Part shown: one piece after another, positions 22,613-32,434 of the stretch
How positions within the stretch are numbered: position 1 is the first letter of the stretch
Layout of the letters: each line of letters begins with the position of its first letter
Position numbers and translations under genes: made by a program
NCBI RefSeq assembly: GCF_000006405.1
Contig: NW_003207237.1
Span: 68,071-132,070 of the forward strand
Origin: Perkinsus marinus ATCC 50983
Lineage: Eukaryota > Perkinsozoa > Perkinsida > Perkinsidae
DNA length: 64,000 nt
Reading direction: 5' to 3'
Notes under the pieces: generated by a model
What the model was told of the DNA's origin: nothing
The model's database searches: none
The model's input: only the letters and a program-made list of their open reading frames with translations

Positions 22613-23203
22613 TTGGCCAAAAAATCAAACGCTCCTGACGGCAAATACACCAAGAGAGAGCTCAATTGAGCTATGGCAAGGAAACGTGAGCGCCAGAAGC
22701 AACACAATACCCTACGCGCAGTTAACGTGAAGACCATGTAGAAAGCAGCCACCAAGATGACGCTGCCTGAGCTCAAGACTGGTGATCTCCCAACAGACAC
22801 TACCATTAGGCCCTCCTGTGGTTTGAATGGTCAAGAAGGTGAACCCAAGGTAGCAGCGTTGCTTGGTGGCCGACACAGATGTAGCGACGGGCTGGCAGTA
22901 AAGGTCAACAGACAAGTCGAATGCCTCGGGGAAGACTTCGAACACTTTCAGCACTATATAAACAATATCCGGGTTGACGGCGAGGAACGGGTCGGTAGGT
23001 GCAAAATGACGAGATAGAAGCTGTAGCCCAACCACCGAGACTGTAGGGGATATATGTGCCCAATGCCCCACTGAGGGAACTGATATAACCCTTGTAGTTA
23101 AGGAGAGTCCCAACACAAAGCGTTGGTGTCAGCAGGAGACAGGAGATGATAATATAGTAGGAATCAATCGTAGTGCTGTAGTACTAGTACAGCAGTAGAG
23201 CAA
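22613..23203. other. Unresolved stretch, possible small gene
   Basis: Open frames occur on both strands (plus 22757-23017, minus 22712-23116). Each has some coding-like composition, none has a recognised domain, and they overlap, so at most one is real. The minus frame contains VFEVFPEAFDLSVDLYC; the plus frame contains VECLGEDFEHFQHYINNI. Strand cannot be decided from sequence alone. Confidence 0.25.
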
Positions 23204-24331
23204 CTAATCTGCCTTACGGTCTACACTTGCTGTGGGTTTCTCACTCTCCTCTCTGCGAGTACTCTTCCGACGGCTCTCACTCCTATCACGTGAAGCACTC
23301 CTCTTCCGGTCATGGCCATCTCTACGACTCGAACTCCTACGTGTACTGTGATCTCGTCGACGTTGAGAATCACCCCGCGAGGGGCTCTTAGCGTCAGAAC
23401 TTGGCACCGGCTCGCCGCTGCGGTCGCGCTTCTCCACATCTTTCTGAGGGCTCTCACTTCCACGTTTTTCCTCGACACGGTCATTGGAGCGCTCGGTACT
23501 GCGGCTTCCAGAGCGACTATCCCGAGGTCCGCTACGGCTCCGGGAACCACGAGACTCCGACCGGTCGGCTTCTCTCGATTTGGATTTTCCCTCACGAAGC
23601 TCGCTGCGGTCCCTCGAACGACTTGTACGCTCCTTCTCACTGCGGCTCCTTGAGCGACCATCAGATCCTTCCCCTCGACGAGATGTCCTTGATCTTGATT
23701 CGTGACGGGACCGCTCTCTGTCTTCAGCCTTGGACGTGGACGAGCGATCGCGAGGCTTCCGGGGAGACTCCGAGCGACTACGACGCCCATCACGACTGTC
23801 CGATCTGAAAAGGAACGCCAGGACCTTGTCGGAGATCCCGATACACTCCGTGACTTACCGGCTGTCAGAGGAACTCGAGCGAGATCTAGATGATCGTGAG
23901 CCGGACCGCGAATAGGATCGGGACCGGGAACGGTAGCTTCTTCCCCGACGAGAACGACCACGTGAATAGCTACGACTCCTTGAGCGACCGTAACGTCTAC
24001 GGCTGTATCCACGCGAGGGGGAGCGGTAGTATCTCCGTACTCTGTCCCTAGCAGCCAATTGTCCGCTACCACCAAGTTGTTGGCAAGCTCACCTGGGACC
24101 GGCCTTAGCCCATTGCAGGTTCAATGTATTGCCATCAACGCGAGCTGAGGCCATACCGCGATAGGCATCCTCTGCATCCCGCTCGTCGTCGTACTCCACG
24201 AAGCAAATGTTCTTTCCCGAAGGGATGTAGCATCTTATGACGCGACCATATCGTCCAAACTCCTCCGTGATATCACGCTCAGTAGTACGCGAGGATATGT
24301 TCCCCACGTAAAGAGTGTTGCGGCTATACAT
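23204..24331 (-). CDS. SR-family splicing factor (RRM plus long RS domain)
   Basis: Exons 24093-24331, 23859-24047 and 23204-23804 join in phase to 342 residues. Residues about 1-75 form one RNA-recognition motif with RNP2 (LYVGNI) and RNP1-like (NICFVEYDD) submotifs. The remaining two thirds is an RS domain, first SR/YS dipeptides (YGRSRSRSYSRGRSRRGRSY), then a mixed RS/RD/SE tail. SR proteins bind exonic enhancers and recruit spliceosome components in the nucleus, regulated by Ser phosphorylation. One RRM and a long tail resemble SRSF2/SRSF7-like proteins, but no exact orthologue is claimed. A start further upstream at 24415 is open but not conserved-looking. Confidence 0.88.
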
Positions 24332-24852
24332 AGGAAGGGTAGTGGGACCGAACGCTCTGCAAACAAGAACGGGAGGCATCAACACAGTTTCACGTAGGCC
24401 TGAAGGGAACCACAACCGACTGGCGAAAAAGTGGAGAAACCGACGACGCCCCGTCGAAGCTACCCGTTCGAACTAACAGTCAGAGATACGTGGATGCCCG
24501 GAGGAACGAATACGATCTGGGAGGAGGAAGGGGAGGAGGAGGACTATAAGACAGCAATGAGGGGCTACGTTGGATGGACGTAAGCCTGGGCTATTGGTCT
24601 TACAATGATAGTAGCTATCAAGGTCGGTGCCTCAGGTAGGTCCTCCCTTTGTATTAATAGGAGTAGAACACCGGCTGGCTGCCATCTCGACCTACGTGTC
24701 TATACCCATGCCTTCGAGCACGAACTCCTATGAGGAAGGGAAATGATGACCAACTCTAATGAACCATAGGTCTCCGTTGAGGAAACTCAAGGTAACAAGA
24801 TGGCTCAAGATGCCACTGTCCTGAACGACCACCACGACGATGACGGTCGTAG
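24332..24852. other. Intergenic, divergent promoters
   Basis: Spacer between the SR gene (-) and the FLYWCH ORF (+), with purine-rich GGAGGAGG stretches near 24520-24540. No gene recognised. Confidence 0.35.
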
Positions 24853-25368
24853 ATGATGAAGACAGCGACGTTTCGAACGTCCCAGAGAGGCAAGGTGGTA
24901 TGTATAGTGGACGATAATGTGTATCACATGCAGAGAGCTTATAAGGATCGGGTCTATTGGACTTGCAAGTCACGGACGAAAGGCTGCAAGGCCCGACTTG
25001 TTACGTTGGGCGATCGAGTTATGAAGCAAAACCATGAGCATTCTTGTGGTTTGAGTACTCGTGGGGTATCGCGATCCGATTTGGCGGCTCCTATACCGTA
25101 CAATACGCCTAATCAAAATCAACCTACTACGACCATTGACATACCAGCGCCGACCGAAGCCGCTGCGGCGATGCGGTCTACTCTACTGGGCTTCGCTGAC
25201 CACCAGGAGCGAATACTATGTGATAAAGCCATTCTGGAAGCATACGCTCTTCCTAATGAGTCTCGAGCTACTGTTGATCTAGATGCTGTCATTCGAGAAT
25301 CTGCACAAGTTCCTGAGGCCCCAATTGACGACTTGAAGTTCAACTCCTCTACTTTGTATTATTGCTGA
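24853..25368 (+). CDS. FLYWCH-type zinc-finger protein
   Basis: Residues about 5-65 fit the FLYWCH zinc finger: FRTSQRGK start, a conserved aromatic turn (VYHMQRAYKDRVYWTC), C-x-C spacing (TCKSRTKGCKARL) and the closing H-x-H (NHEHSC). FLYWCH domains bind DNA and commonly accompany Mutator-like transposases as well as some cellular factors. The rest (to residue 171) is low-complexity then acidic, with no transposase core. Coding-like frames continue downstream to about 25,669 (YLKYYLYAPYDNELVDLIAW; GMVVIDWDDDGIAS) but in shifted phases, so the gene may have further exons or be a decayed mobile-element fragment. Confidence 0.6.
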   Translation: MMKTATFRTSQRGKVVCIVDDNVYHMQRAYKDRVYWTCKSRTKGCKARLVTLGDRVMKQNHEHSCGLSTRGVSRSDLAAPIPYNTPNQNQPTTTIDIPAPTEAAAAMRSTLLGFADHQERILCDKAILEAYALPNESRATVDLDAVIRESAQVPEAPIDDLKFNSSTLYYC

Positions 25369-26029
25369 GTGCTTCCCTGAACGCTGCTGGACTTGCGTTG
25401 GGGACGCCGTGACTCGAAATCAGCATCTACCTCCTCTATTTCTGCTACTTACTAGACGATCACGTTAAGAGCTCCCGTCCTTACCAGTTGTTGTGTTGTG
25501 ACGGCTACCTCAAGTATTACTTATATGCACCTTACGACAATGAGCTGGTAGACTTGATTGCCTGGGCAGAAGTCGATGAGAAGGGAGTTGGAGTATGATC
25601 AGCAGGGTATGGTAGTTATCGATTGGGACGATGATGGTATTGCCTCTACTGTGGACTCGTCTCTTTAGTCCACACCGTGTGGGAGGAATCCCACCCAGCG
25701 AGGGGACTGTTCACGCCAGGGTCGTGCTCTGAACTGGTCGAAACCTGGAAAAGTCCCCAGAAACGGTGGGGTTACCAGGGAGTCTCGCACCGATTCAGTT
25801 GGATGGGAACTCACCGTTGTGGTAGGGTTCAAGTGATGCTGAACAAAAATATGATATGGTCTCAGCTGAGAAAGAGAGCCTGCTTGTCGTTAGTGATGGT
25901 GATTATTTTTACAATCCTGAAATACGTCGCTTTCTGTCAATTTGGTATATTCGGGTTGAATCTGGGGCTTCGCCTTTTTCGAATTCGGAATTGGACGTGA
26001 GTGTGTTACTCGAACAGTTAACATTTTAA
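25369..26029. other. Possible C-terminal exons of the FLYWCH gene; otherwise unassigned
   Basis: Two coding-like blocks (about 25,464-25,598 and 25,586-25,669) in different phases may be exons or remnants. From 25,677 to 26,029 only a weak frame with one hydrophobic segment is present, just upstream of the Lnt-like start. Confidence 0.3.
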
Positions 26030-27586
26030 ATGCTCTCGGATGATTCGGTGATTACCTCCCGTCCCTCTGCGACATGTATCCTCCTCTCTGGCCTCTCAGT
26101 GGTTCTCTATAACCTACGCACGCTCAAGTTCGACCTAGACCAACCGCTTGAGCTCTGGCCGCTCGCCCTGGTCTGCCTCAGTCCGATGATTGCCGCGCAG
26201 GAGTGTCGGGGGGCAATTCTGGTATCCTCCATTTCATTCGCTGCTTGCTCGGGCATCTTTTTCTGGTCTATTGGTCTGGAATTGTACCTTGGTTTGGTAA
26301 CAGGGCTCATCTGGGGTGCCCTTTGGGACCTACTAGAGGTATCCGATGAATACGTATTAGACGATAAGTCCGCTATAGGCAAGCCCATCAGGAGGGCAGC
26401 ATACTGGACTGGTATCGTATATATCACATCTTATTTTTTGGGGACTTTTTTCGCACTCAGCACGCCTTTCCATGACGTCCCTTCACTGATACAGCCGATT
26501 TCCTGGTTCGGCTTCTATTCGTTGGAGTTCACCGTGTTCTTAGTTAACGCGGCTCTGGGTCAGCTTGTTTTCACACAGCGTCGGAAGCCTCTGGTCGCAC
26601 TTGTGCTGTGGTGCATGCTAGGATGGAGTCTGTTGTCAATTATTCAGTTTTACATCTTGCGGACTTCCACAGGGCCATCAGCCAGAGTGGCAACGATCAC
26701 TCCTGGTGCAGAACTGGGTGGTGTTGCATGTGACGAAACTGCAGTAGAGCAGTACGAGAGAGACGCTACTTGCAATGGGACCCTAGAAAGACAGATGCAG
26801 CTTACCAAAGACGCTGTAATGAATAAAGGTGCGAGATTTGTGGTATGGCCAGAAATGTGGCTCGGACCCTTCCAAAATCTCACAGAGGCTAAAGATTATA
26901 TCCGTTCGGAAATAGGACAAGTAGCGGGGCAGTTGAATATTTTCATGTCCATCGGAGCTCTCGTTGGTGAAAATGGTAATATCGCAATGCTGGTGGGGCC
27001 TGGCGGCAAGATCTTGGGAATCTATGGCAAGCAAAACCGACTCGGTGTAGTCGGGGAGAAGAGCTCATTACGGTTTGGATATCCGACATATGAGGTACCT
27101 TCAACTTTCATAGATTCGAATGGGCCCTGGACCGGGAAGGTTGGGATGCTGATATGCTACGATGTGGACTTTTCCCAGGCTGTTCGCTCCATGATACTCC
27201 AGGGGGCTGGACTAATACTCAATCCATCGCAAGATTGGTCAGCAGTTAGGGATCATCTATCTCAAGTCGTTTTCAGAGCGGTAGAGAGCCGGGTTGCTAT
27301 TGTCAAGGCAGACATGGCCTGGGATTCAGCCATTGTTGATCAAATGGGACGCAAGGTCGCGCGGTTTCAAAGCCGCAACGAGCGAGAGAACGTCCTGGTG
27401 GGAAGGGTAGAACTGGGAGATGGGAGGCTCACTGGAGCTGCGCTCACCAATGACCTCTTCCCTCTGATATGCGTGGGGTTCTCTCTCTTTGTGCTGATGT
27501 CTGCTAGCCGGAAACAATATTTTGCAAATACAACGAGAAGTGTATTAACTCCGAATGGAGATTACGGGGCTCTCATGTCGGCTTGA
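26030..27586 (+). CDS. Apolipoprotein N-acyltransferase-like (Lnt) membrane nitrilase
   Basis: One uninterrupted 518-codon frame. The N-terminal 210 residues are hydrophobic with about six membrane segments (for example LELYLGLVTGLIWGALWDLL). A C-N hydrolase (nitrilase) domain follows, with the catalytic triad visible: Glu275 in WPEMW, Lys334 in YGKQN and Cys376 in MLICYDVDF. A final hydrophobic helix (FPLICVGFSLFVLM) precedes a short tail. This order and spacing match bacterial Lnt (E. coli E267-K335-C387), which N-acylates lipoproteins using phospholipid. The eukaryotic substrate is unknown; a membrane acyltransferase or amidase is inferred. It has no introns, unlike most neighbours, which fits acquisition by transfer or retroposition. 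Confidence 0.88.
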   Translation: MLSDDSVITSRPSATCILLSGLSVVLYNLRTLKFDLDQPLELWPLALVCLSPMIAAQECRGAILVSSISFAACSGIFFWSIGLELYLGLVTGLIWGALWDLLEVSDEYVLDDKSAIGKPIRRAAYWTGIVYITSYFLGTFFALSTPFHDVPSLIQPISWFGFYSLEFTVFLVNAALGQLVFTQRRKPLVALVLWCMLGWSLLSIIQFYILRTSTGPSARVATITPGAELGGVACDETAVEQYERDATCNGTLERQMQLTKDAVMNKGARFVVWPEMWLGPFQNLTEAKDYIRSEIGQVAGQLNIFMSIGALVGENGNIAMLVGPGGKILGIYGKQNRLGVVGEKSSLRFGYPTYEVPSTFIDSNGPWTGKVGMLICYDVDFSQAVRSMILQGAGLILNPSQDWSAVRDHLSQVVFRAVESRVAIVKADMAWDSAIVDQMGRKVARFQSRNERENVLVGRVELGDGRLTGAALTNDLFPLICVGFSLFVLMSASRKQYFANTTRSVLTPNGDYGALMSA

Positions 27587-27654
27587 AAATCGTGACATGT
27601 TGTATGCAATATTGATATCACGGTTGAGATGCGTTCAGTTTGAGAGGGGAGGGC

Positions 27655-28335
27655 GAATCGCGAAAAGGAAGTGCCTGAACGAGATGACAACGTGGAGGAC
27701 CCTGCCACTGGCCGGAAGAAGGCCTCTGCTGATGTACGATGGGCTGTGGAGTGCCCCGATGAAGTTATGGAGGCAGATACTTTCTAAGCAAAAAATAGTA
27801 TCAGTACGACGGATAACTATGGGAGGAATTCCCACTGGTGTGGAAAAAGTATAAAATTGCAGACAGAATTGAAGTCTCCAACGGACGTACTTTTTTCAGC
27901 CTTCCAGAGTGTCAGAAACGGAGAGTGTGGCGTCATCACAAAACCCATTCACTGACCTTGGAAGTAGGCTTATAGCGTTGGATCAGTGGGTACATGTTTG
28001 CATGCACCGATTGTAGATGCGGAAAAATATGATATGGTGATAGAGTGATCGATATTTAGTGACAGATCTGTATTCCCTTAGGTGGGTTCAAAAAACGTGA
28101 AGTGTATCGGTCTCGATGATGATGAGAACACCGAGGAGGATGGGCAACTCGCGTCTTACCGTGTTAATGTATTCTCAATGGGAGGTTAGTTTTCTCTGTA
28201 ATGCGATCTCAGTTGCTTACTTACGAGAATGATTCGGAGTTCATTAAGACGGTGAGGAGCTTCTCAGCGAGCGGGGCATCGACAGCAGTCCCGTCACCTG
28301 AAACTGATGAGAAAGAAGGCTCTATTAAAGCCTGA
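27655..28335 (+). CDS. Acidic hypothetical protein, multi-exon
   Basis: Blocks that join in phase across short introns: an exon ending near 27,785 (EVPERDDNVEDPATGRKKAS, RWAVECPDEVMEAD), an exon 27,900-27,960 (SETESVASSQNPFTDLG), a very short exon near 28,017 (NAEKYDM), then 28,081-28,180 (NVKCIGLDDDENTEEDGQ) and a last part ending TGA 28333-28335 (YENDSEFIKTVRSFSASGA). Start not determined, and a competing frame is open over the first part. The protein is acidic and soluble; no family recognised. Confidence 0.4.
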
Positions 28336-28659
28336 GGAATGCATCTACCATATATGGTAACCATAATCAACTCATTCGTGTTGTGTTAAGGAATTTGTGA
28401 TAACGAGAATGCAGCGTTCATTTATGTCTGCTGATGTGCCTGGTTTTGAATTTTCCCTTCCAGGTTGTAAAACGTCGAAGCACGAGGAAGGAAAAGGACA
28501 CCCGTGAGGGTATGTACCACTAGAGAGCAGCATCCTTTCTTAATAATCATTTTACTCGGAAAGCCCTCGGCAGCAGAGCTCAACGGCCGAGCCAAGACTC
28601 TTCTGGATGGGTCCTTCAGCCCAGGTAGTTCTCGTTGAGGTGAGGCGGGAGCCGCCAAG

Positions 28660-29057
28660 ATGAGCTCTGCTACGGCTCTACCCTACGTAGTGGAGGTAGT
28701 ACTAGTTTAAGTATGGGGAGAATCTCATCGTATTTTATCAGAGTTCCACATGAGAGTATCCCATTACCATTTGCATAGACTGGTCAAGTCCGTTCGTTGT
28801 CAAGCAGCGGCAATGCCGTTACCTCTAAATGCTTGCGTCAATAGTGCAATGGGTTCAATCCGAAATCACTCGAGACTCCCTCATGATTGGAAGCTACGGA
28901 GTGCTGATGGCCATACTTGCCACTTTATTGGTTATTCGATTATGAGTAGATGATGTCAGTGATTGCATACACGAGGTTTAACAAGTCCTATGGTTTGAGT
29001 CCTCGAGGTCCTATCGGTATGCATTTGTCCACGCTCCGTTCAAACACTACATCTCCA
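28660..29057 (+). CDS. Possible small membrane protein gene
   Basis: ATG 28660 begins MSSATALPYVVE before a GTAG donor; further on, 28827-28945 encodes a clear membrane helix (MIGSYGVLMAILATLLVIRL) ending at TGA, and 28953 onward encodes SVIAYTRFNKSYGLSPRG before a GTATGC donor. The joins are not resolved, so this could be one small tail-anchored protein or unrelated frames. Confidence 0.3.
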
Positions 29058-29257
29058 TTAGAGATCGTCGTTAATTTACTAATTTATTAATGTGATCATC
29101 TTCCGGGTCCATGATAACCTCATCAACCAGGCGAGTGAAGGCGTCTCGACATGGCGTACATGCATACTCAACGAAATGCGCTGTAGGTCAACAAATGAAA
29201 CGAAAAGTTGAACGATGTGGAAAGAGAGGAGCATACCAGGGATAATATTCGCTGCTG

Positions 29258-30535
29258 CTAATCGGACTGTTCCACGGGCTGTACTTTCGTGTAAAGATCG
29301 TATCTGAGTTCAACAGGAAGTTGACCACACTGATTCGGAGCCCTCCTAAGAACCTTTTCTGAGAGGCCGTAGGGATATTCCGCCGGACTCTATCAACCAT
29401 GGTCAAGTCTACATCCACAGTGAACCAGCCATGCTTCTCGTCCGTCTCGTCCACAACCTGTATGGAAGAATAAGACCAAATACTACATTAGCCGTCCTAG
29501 TATTACCTCACCCCAAGGATTGACTACCATCGAATGCCCCCAAGCTTGATAATCCTCAGGGTTCTCACTACGAGAGGGGGATGCCATGACAACGTAGCAC
29601 TGTGTATCGAGAGCTCGTGCCCGTCCAAGGAGTCTCCAATGGGCCTATGAACAGCATACACCGACATTCCACTCGGAGACTTACTGGACCAGTCGTCATG
29701 TTGAACGCTCCTGGGTAGATAAGCATCTTCAGATCGGGAGCTATATTTCGAAGCAGAGCTGCGTATTCTGGAAACCTTACATCGTAGCAGATCCCTAGCC
29801 TACACCACGAAGGAAATATAATCTCCAGCGTTGACACATGCACTTGTTACCCGAAAGGCCCCCATGGAGTGTCGAATACGCATGGACCGGAGTTTCCAGG
29901 ACTTAGAGTTTCGGACTCGAAAAAACGAATACCAGGCTTATCACCATCCGCAGGAACATCAATATCGAAAAGATGAGCCTACCAGAGAAGTCGAGTAAAA
30001 CATCAGCGTAATCAGATCTCTACCTTGCGATAAGTTTTCACCAGCTCTCCCGAACTATTCACGACCAGTGCCGTGTTATAGACCTTATCAGCATCATCCA
30101 GTTCGGGCACAGTGCCACCAATTATCCACACCTACAACGTAAGATCTAATCCTTCAGAGCCTCGACAGACGATTGGGCCAGTCGCTAGCCGTCACATCAT
30201 TACATTTTTCTCTTTGGCAACTTCTTTGACCATGTCTAGCGTAGGACTCTGGTCGGGTAGGCGTTCGCCGTATTGTCGAAAGTATCTTGAAGAACGTATT
30301 TTTATGCAGAAGATATGCACATTGATTCATACTTCGGATGATAGGGACAAGTGAACATCTCTCCAATAACACATAGATCTGGCTTGGATATATCAATTGC
30401 TGCTAACAGAGTCTCTCGAGCGCCTAACGTCGTAAGATAGAGCACGACCGAAATACGAAGCATACCGCGGAGGGAACTAGCCTTTTCCGGAAAGACTTTT
30501 GTTTGTAAAACGGCCACACGAAGGGAAGATTTCAT
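29258..30535 (-). CDS. Omega-amidase NIT2-type (C-N hydrolase superfamily)
   Basis: NIT2-type omega-amidases hydrolyse alpha-ketoglutaramate or alpha-ketosuccinamate to ketoacid and ammonia. Start ATG 30535-30533 ([14 protein letters not shown]) after a T/A-rich leader; several exons end at TAG 29258-29260. The triad is visible: Glu in [12 protein letters not shown], Lys in [13 protein letters not shown], Cys in [14 protein letters not shown]. Other family blocks: GPVHWRLL-like region, [36 protein letters not shown] and the C-terminal QKRYDLY. The protein is soluble, without targeting peptide or membrane segment. It is only 1.7 kb from the Lnt-like gene but belongs to a different branch of the superfamily. 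A coding-looking block on the same strand downstream (29,090-29,180) is not explained. Confidence 0.9.
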
Positions 30536-30576
30536 AATAGGGGAAATTGCTGACATATGAGTGTTGAACAAAATCA

Positions 30577-30939
30577 ATGAAAAAAAAACAAAGCGGGTTT
30601 TCTTTAGCTGATGACCCCCTCACAAAATACTATGAACATTACGACTCGCGTTGTGTTAAGTCTGGATTCCGGAAACTACTCGAGCAACGCAATCCCATCA
30701 CGCTCAACGTGAAACAGACTCCCTATGAGACAGTTGGTGTATGTGGTATACTGGAAAAGCCGCGGTCTGAGGTGCTAAAGATTTACCAATATATCCGTGC
30801 CAGAGGGAATAATAGGAGGCAACGAAAACCAAACAACAGCACAATACTGCTGATGAGAAGTAGATGCCAACTACATCCAGCCGACCAGTTTGAACACGAA
30901 AGCAACCTCGCGCGTGTCACGGAAAAGCGAGTCTTGTGA
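30577..30939 (+). CDS. Hypothetical ORF divergent from NIT2
   Basis: A 120-codon single-exon frame starting 41 bp from the NIT2 start on the opposite strand. It is basic and hydrophilic (KYYEHYDSRCVKSGFRKLLE; KIYQYIRARGNNRRQRK), without signal or membrane segment, and no family is recognised. Composition is compatible with coding but there is no independent support. Confidence 0.35.
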   Translation: MKKKQSGFSLADDPLTKYYEHYDSRCVKSGFRKLLEQRNPITLNVKQTPYETVGVCGILEKPRSEVLKIYQYIRARGNNRRQRKPNNSTILLMRSRCQLHPADQFEHESNLARVTEKRVL

Positions 30940-31151
30940 CCACTGGAGAGACATTCGTAAGCAATCGGTCACAATCTTTCCAGTTCATGGTTTCTGTCAC
31001 AGATAGTTGATGAACTAAAGCAACAATCCGCAATTGGACCAACCGCGCCTTCAGCTAGAGTTAAATTGTAGCACCATAGAGGCAGGAAAAAAAGAAGGAC
31101 ACATAGTAGATCAGTTCTCACAAAGCCCTCATCACCAACATGCCGTGCGAG

Positions 31152-32434
31152 TCAGTGTTCCAAAAATTCATCGAAACGTGCGAGTATGTCTCCAAGAGTT
31201 CCTAAGGAGCGCGCGCTGAGAGCACACGATACCACCCTTTCTTCAACTGTTGATGATAGAACCGAATTCTCGAGGTCGGTAATATTTCCTCTCCCACTAC
31301 AGCACGCTAAAAAGTCTAAAAGTGGTCCGTCACCATTAACCTCGTCGATACTCTCCATGGGAGAATCCTCCTCGTCATCATCAACGTCGGGGCCGGCGGG
31401 AAAATAATCAATTAAGTTATCACAGTCCATGGCATTGAAATCCTCCAATGCTAAAGATGGATAGAAGCAGCACTCGGTGGCTTCAGTCGAAATAGATTCC
31501 GCGACGTCCCTCGTGGAAGGTTCAACTATAGTCTGATGAGATTGACAATACATACTTGGCCACGGGGCAAGCTTCTGAAAAAGATATCCCCAACGCTCAA
31601 TTGAAACACGAGAATTCACCTTGCACAGAGGATAGTCGCATTCTCTACCCGCTCCGTGATTGACACATAGACCAGTACTGCGATGAGCAACCCGTCCACA
31701 GCCGCAAATGCGGCATCTCGCTCCTCCTCCATGAGCAAAGCAGAAACCGGTGCTTCCTGGCAACATGTAAACAGCAGTTGTGATGATACTCGAATAGCCG
31801 TTCGCACCTCTGGCACTCTTCGAACAACCAGTGAATTCGCAGCGACGTCCTCCACCGTGAGTAACACACTTGTTACTGCGGCCTACTGCCGACCTAGGGC
31901 AACCTGGGAACTGGCACCGCCTGCCCCCACCGTGGCCGATACAGAGATTCGTTGCTCCTTGGGCAAAGCGAGTACAACCACCTGCAGCGAACTCTAATCT
32001 GTACGTTGCTATGAGTAACATCACACAATTAACCGAAAACAGGGCTGATGTCGAACACAGGTCAAATGCAAGACTTGAGTAGTCGCGAAATCACGACCCC
32101 TTCCCACACTATACAACATTTCGGCTTCGCCAAGTTGACGACAAAATCTTTCATCGGTTACTTTTTTATAATTCAATTCCGCTCCAGACTTCGAAAACTT
32201 GAGCATTCATCCGACAGCAATTGTATAAAGTATGCTACTCATTTTAGCCATGCCGAAGTTTCTTACCTGGATGCTGGCAGAGCTTCCCGTTGCGTTTTCT
32301 CTTCGATCCCTTGGGAGGCCGCACTACACCCTCACGTGGGGAACTCTGAAATGGTAAACTGACGCTAGTAATGGAAACGAATCTACCTCCGTAGTGCTAC
32401 TGCCCGAGGTGGAGCATGATCTTCTGCTGGCCAT
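31152..32434 (-). CDS. HGGG-type (WRKY19-like) zinc-finger protein
   Basis: Start ATG 32434-32432 (MASRRSCSTSGSSTTE), then a basic exon ending KRKRNGKLCQHPG. After an intron of roughly 290 bp there follow tandem finger units of the form C-x4-C...A.G...C..H-GGG.RC (CTRFAQGATNLCIGHGGGRR, CVTHGGGRRCEFTGC, CFAHGGGARC, CVNHGAGREC). Removing a 50-bp intron (about 31,765) restores the unit ARGSTGFCFAHGGG, and another near 31,600 restores the fifth, decaying unit. The C-terminal 120 residues are acidic (VDDDEEDSPMESIDEV). Such arrays are expanded in oomycetes and some alveolates as putative nuclear DNA-binding proteins; an acidic activation-like tail fits a transcriptional regulator (inference). Confidence 0.82.

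Noticed and set aside
23312-23915. Long plus-strand ORFs opposite the SR gene
   Set aside because: Antisense shadows of the Arg/Ser codons in the RS domain.
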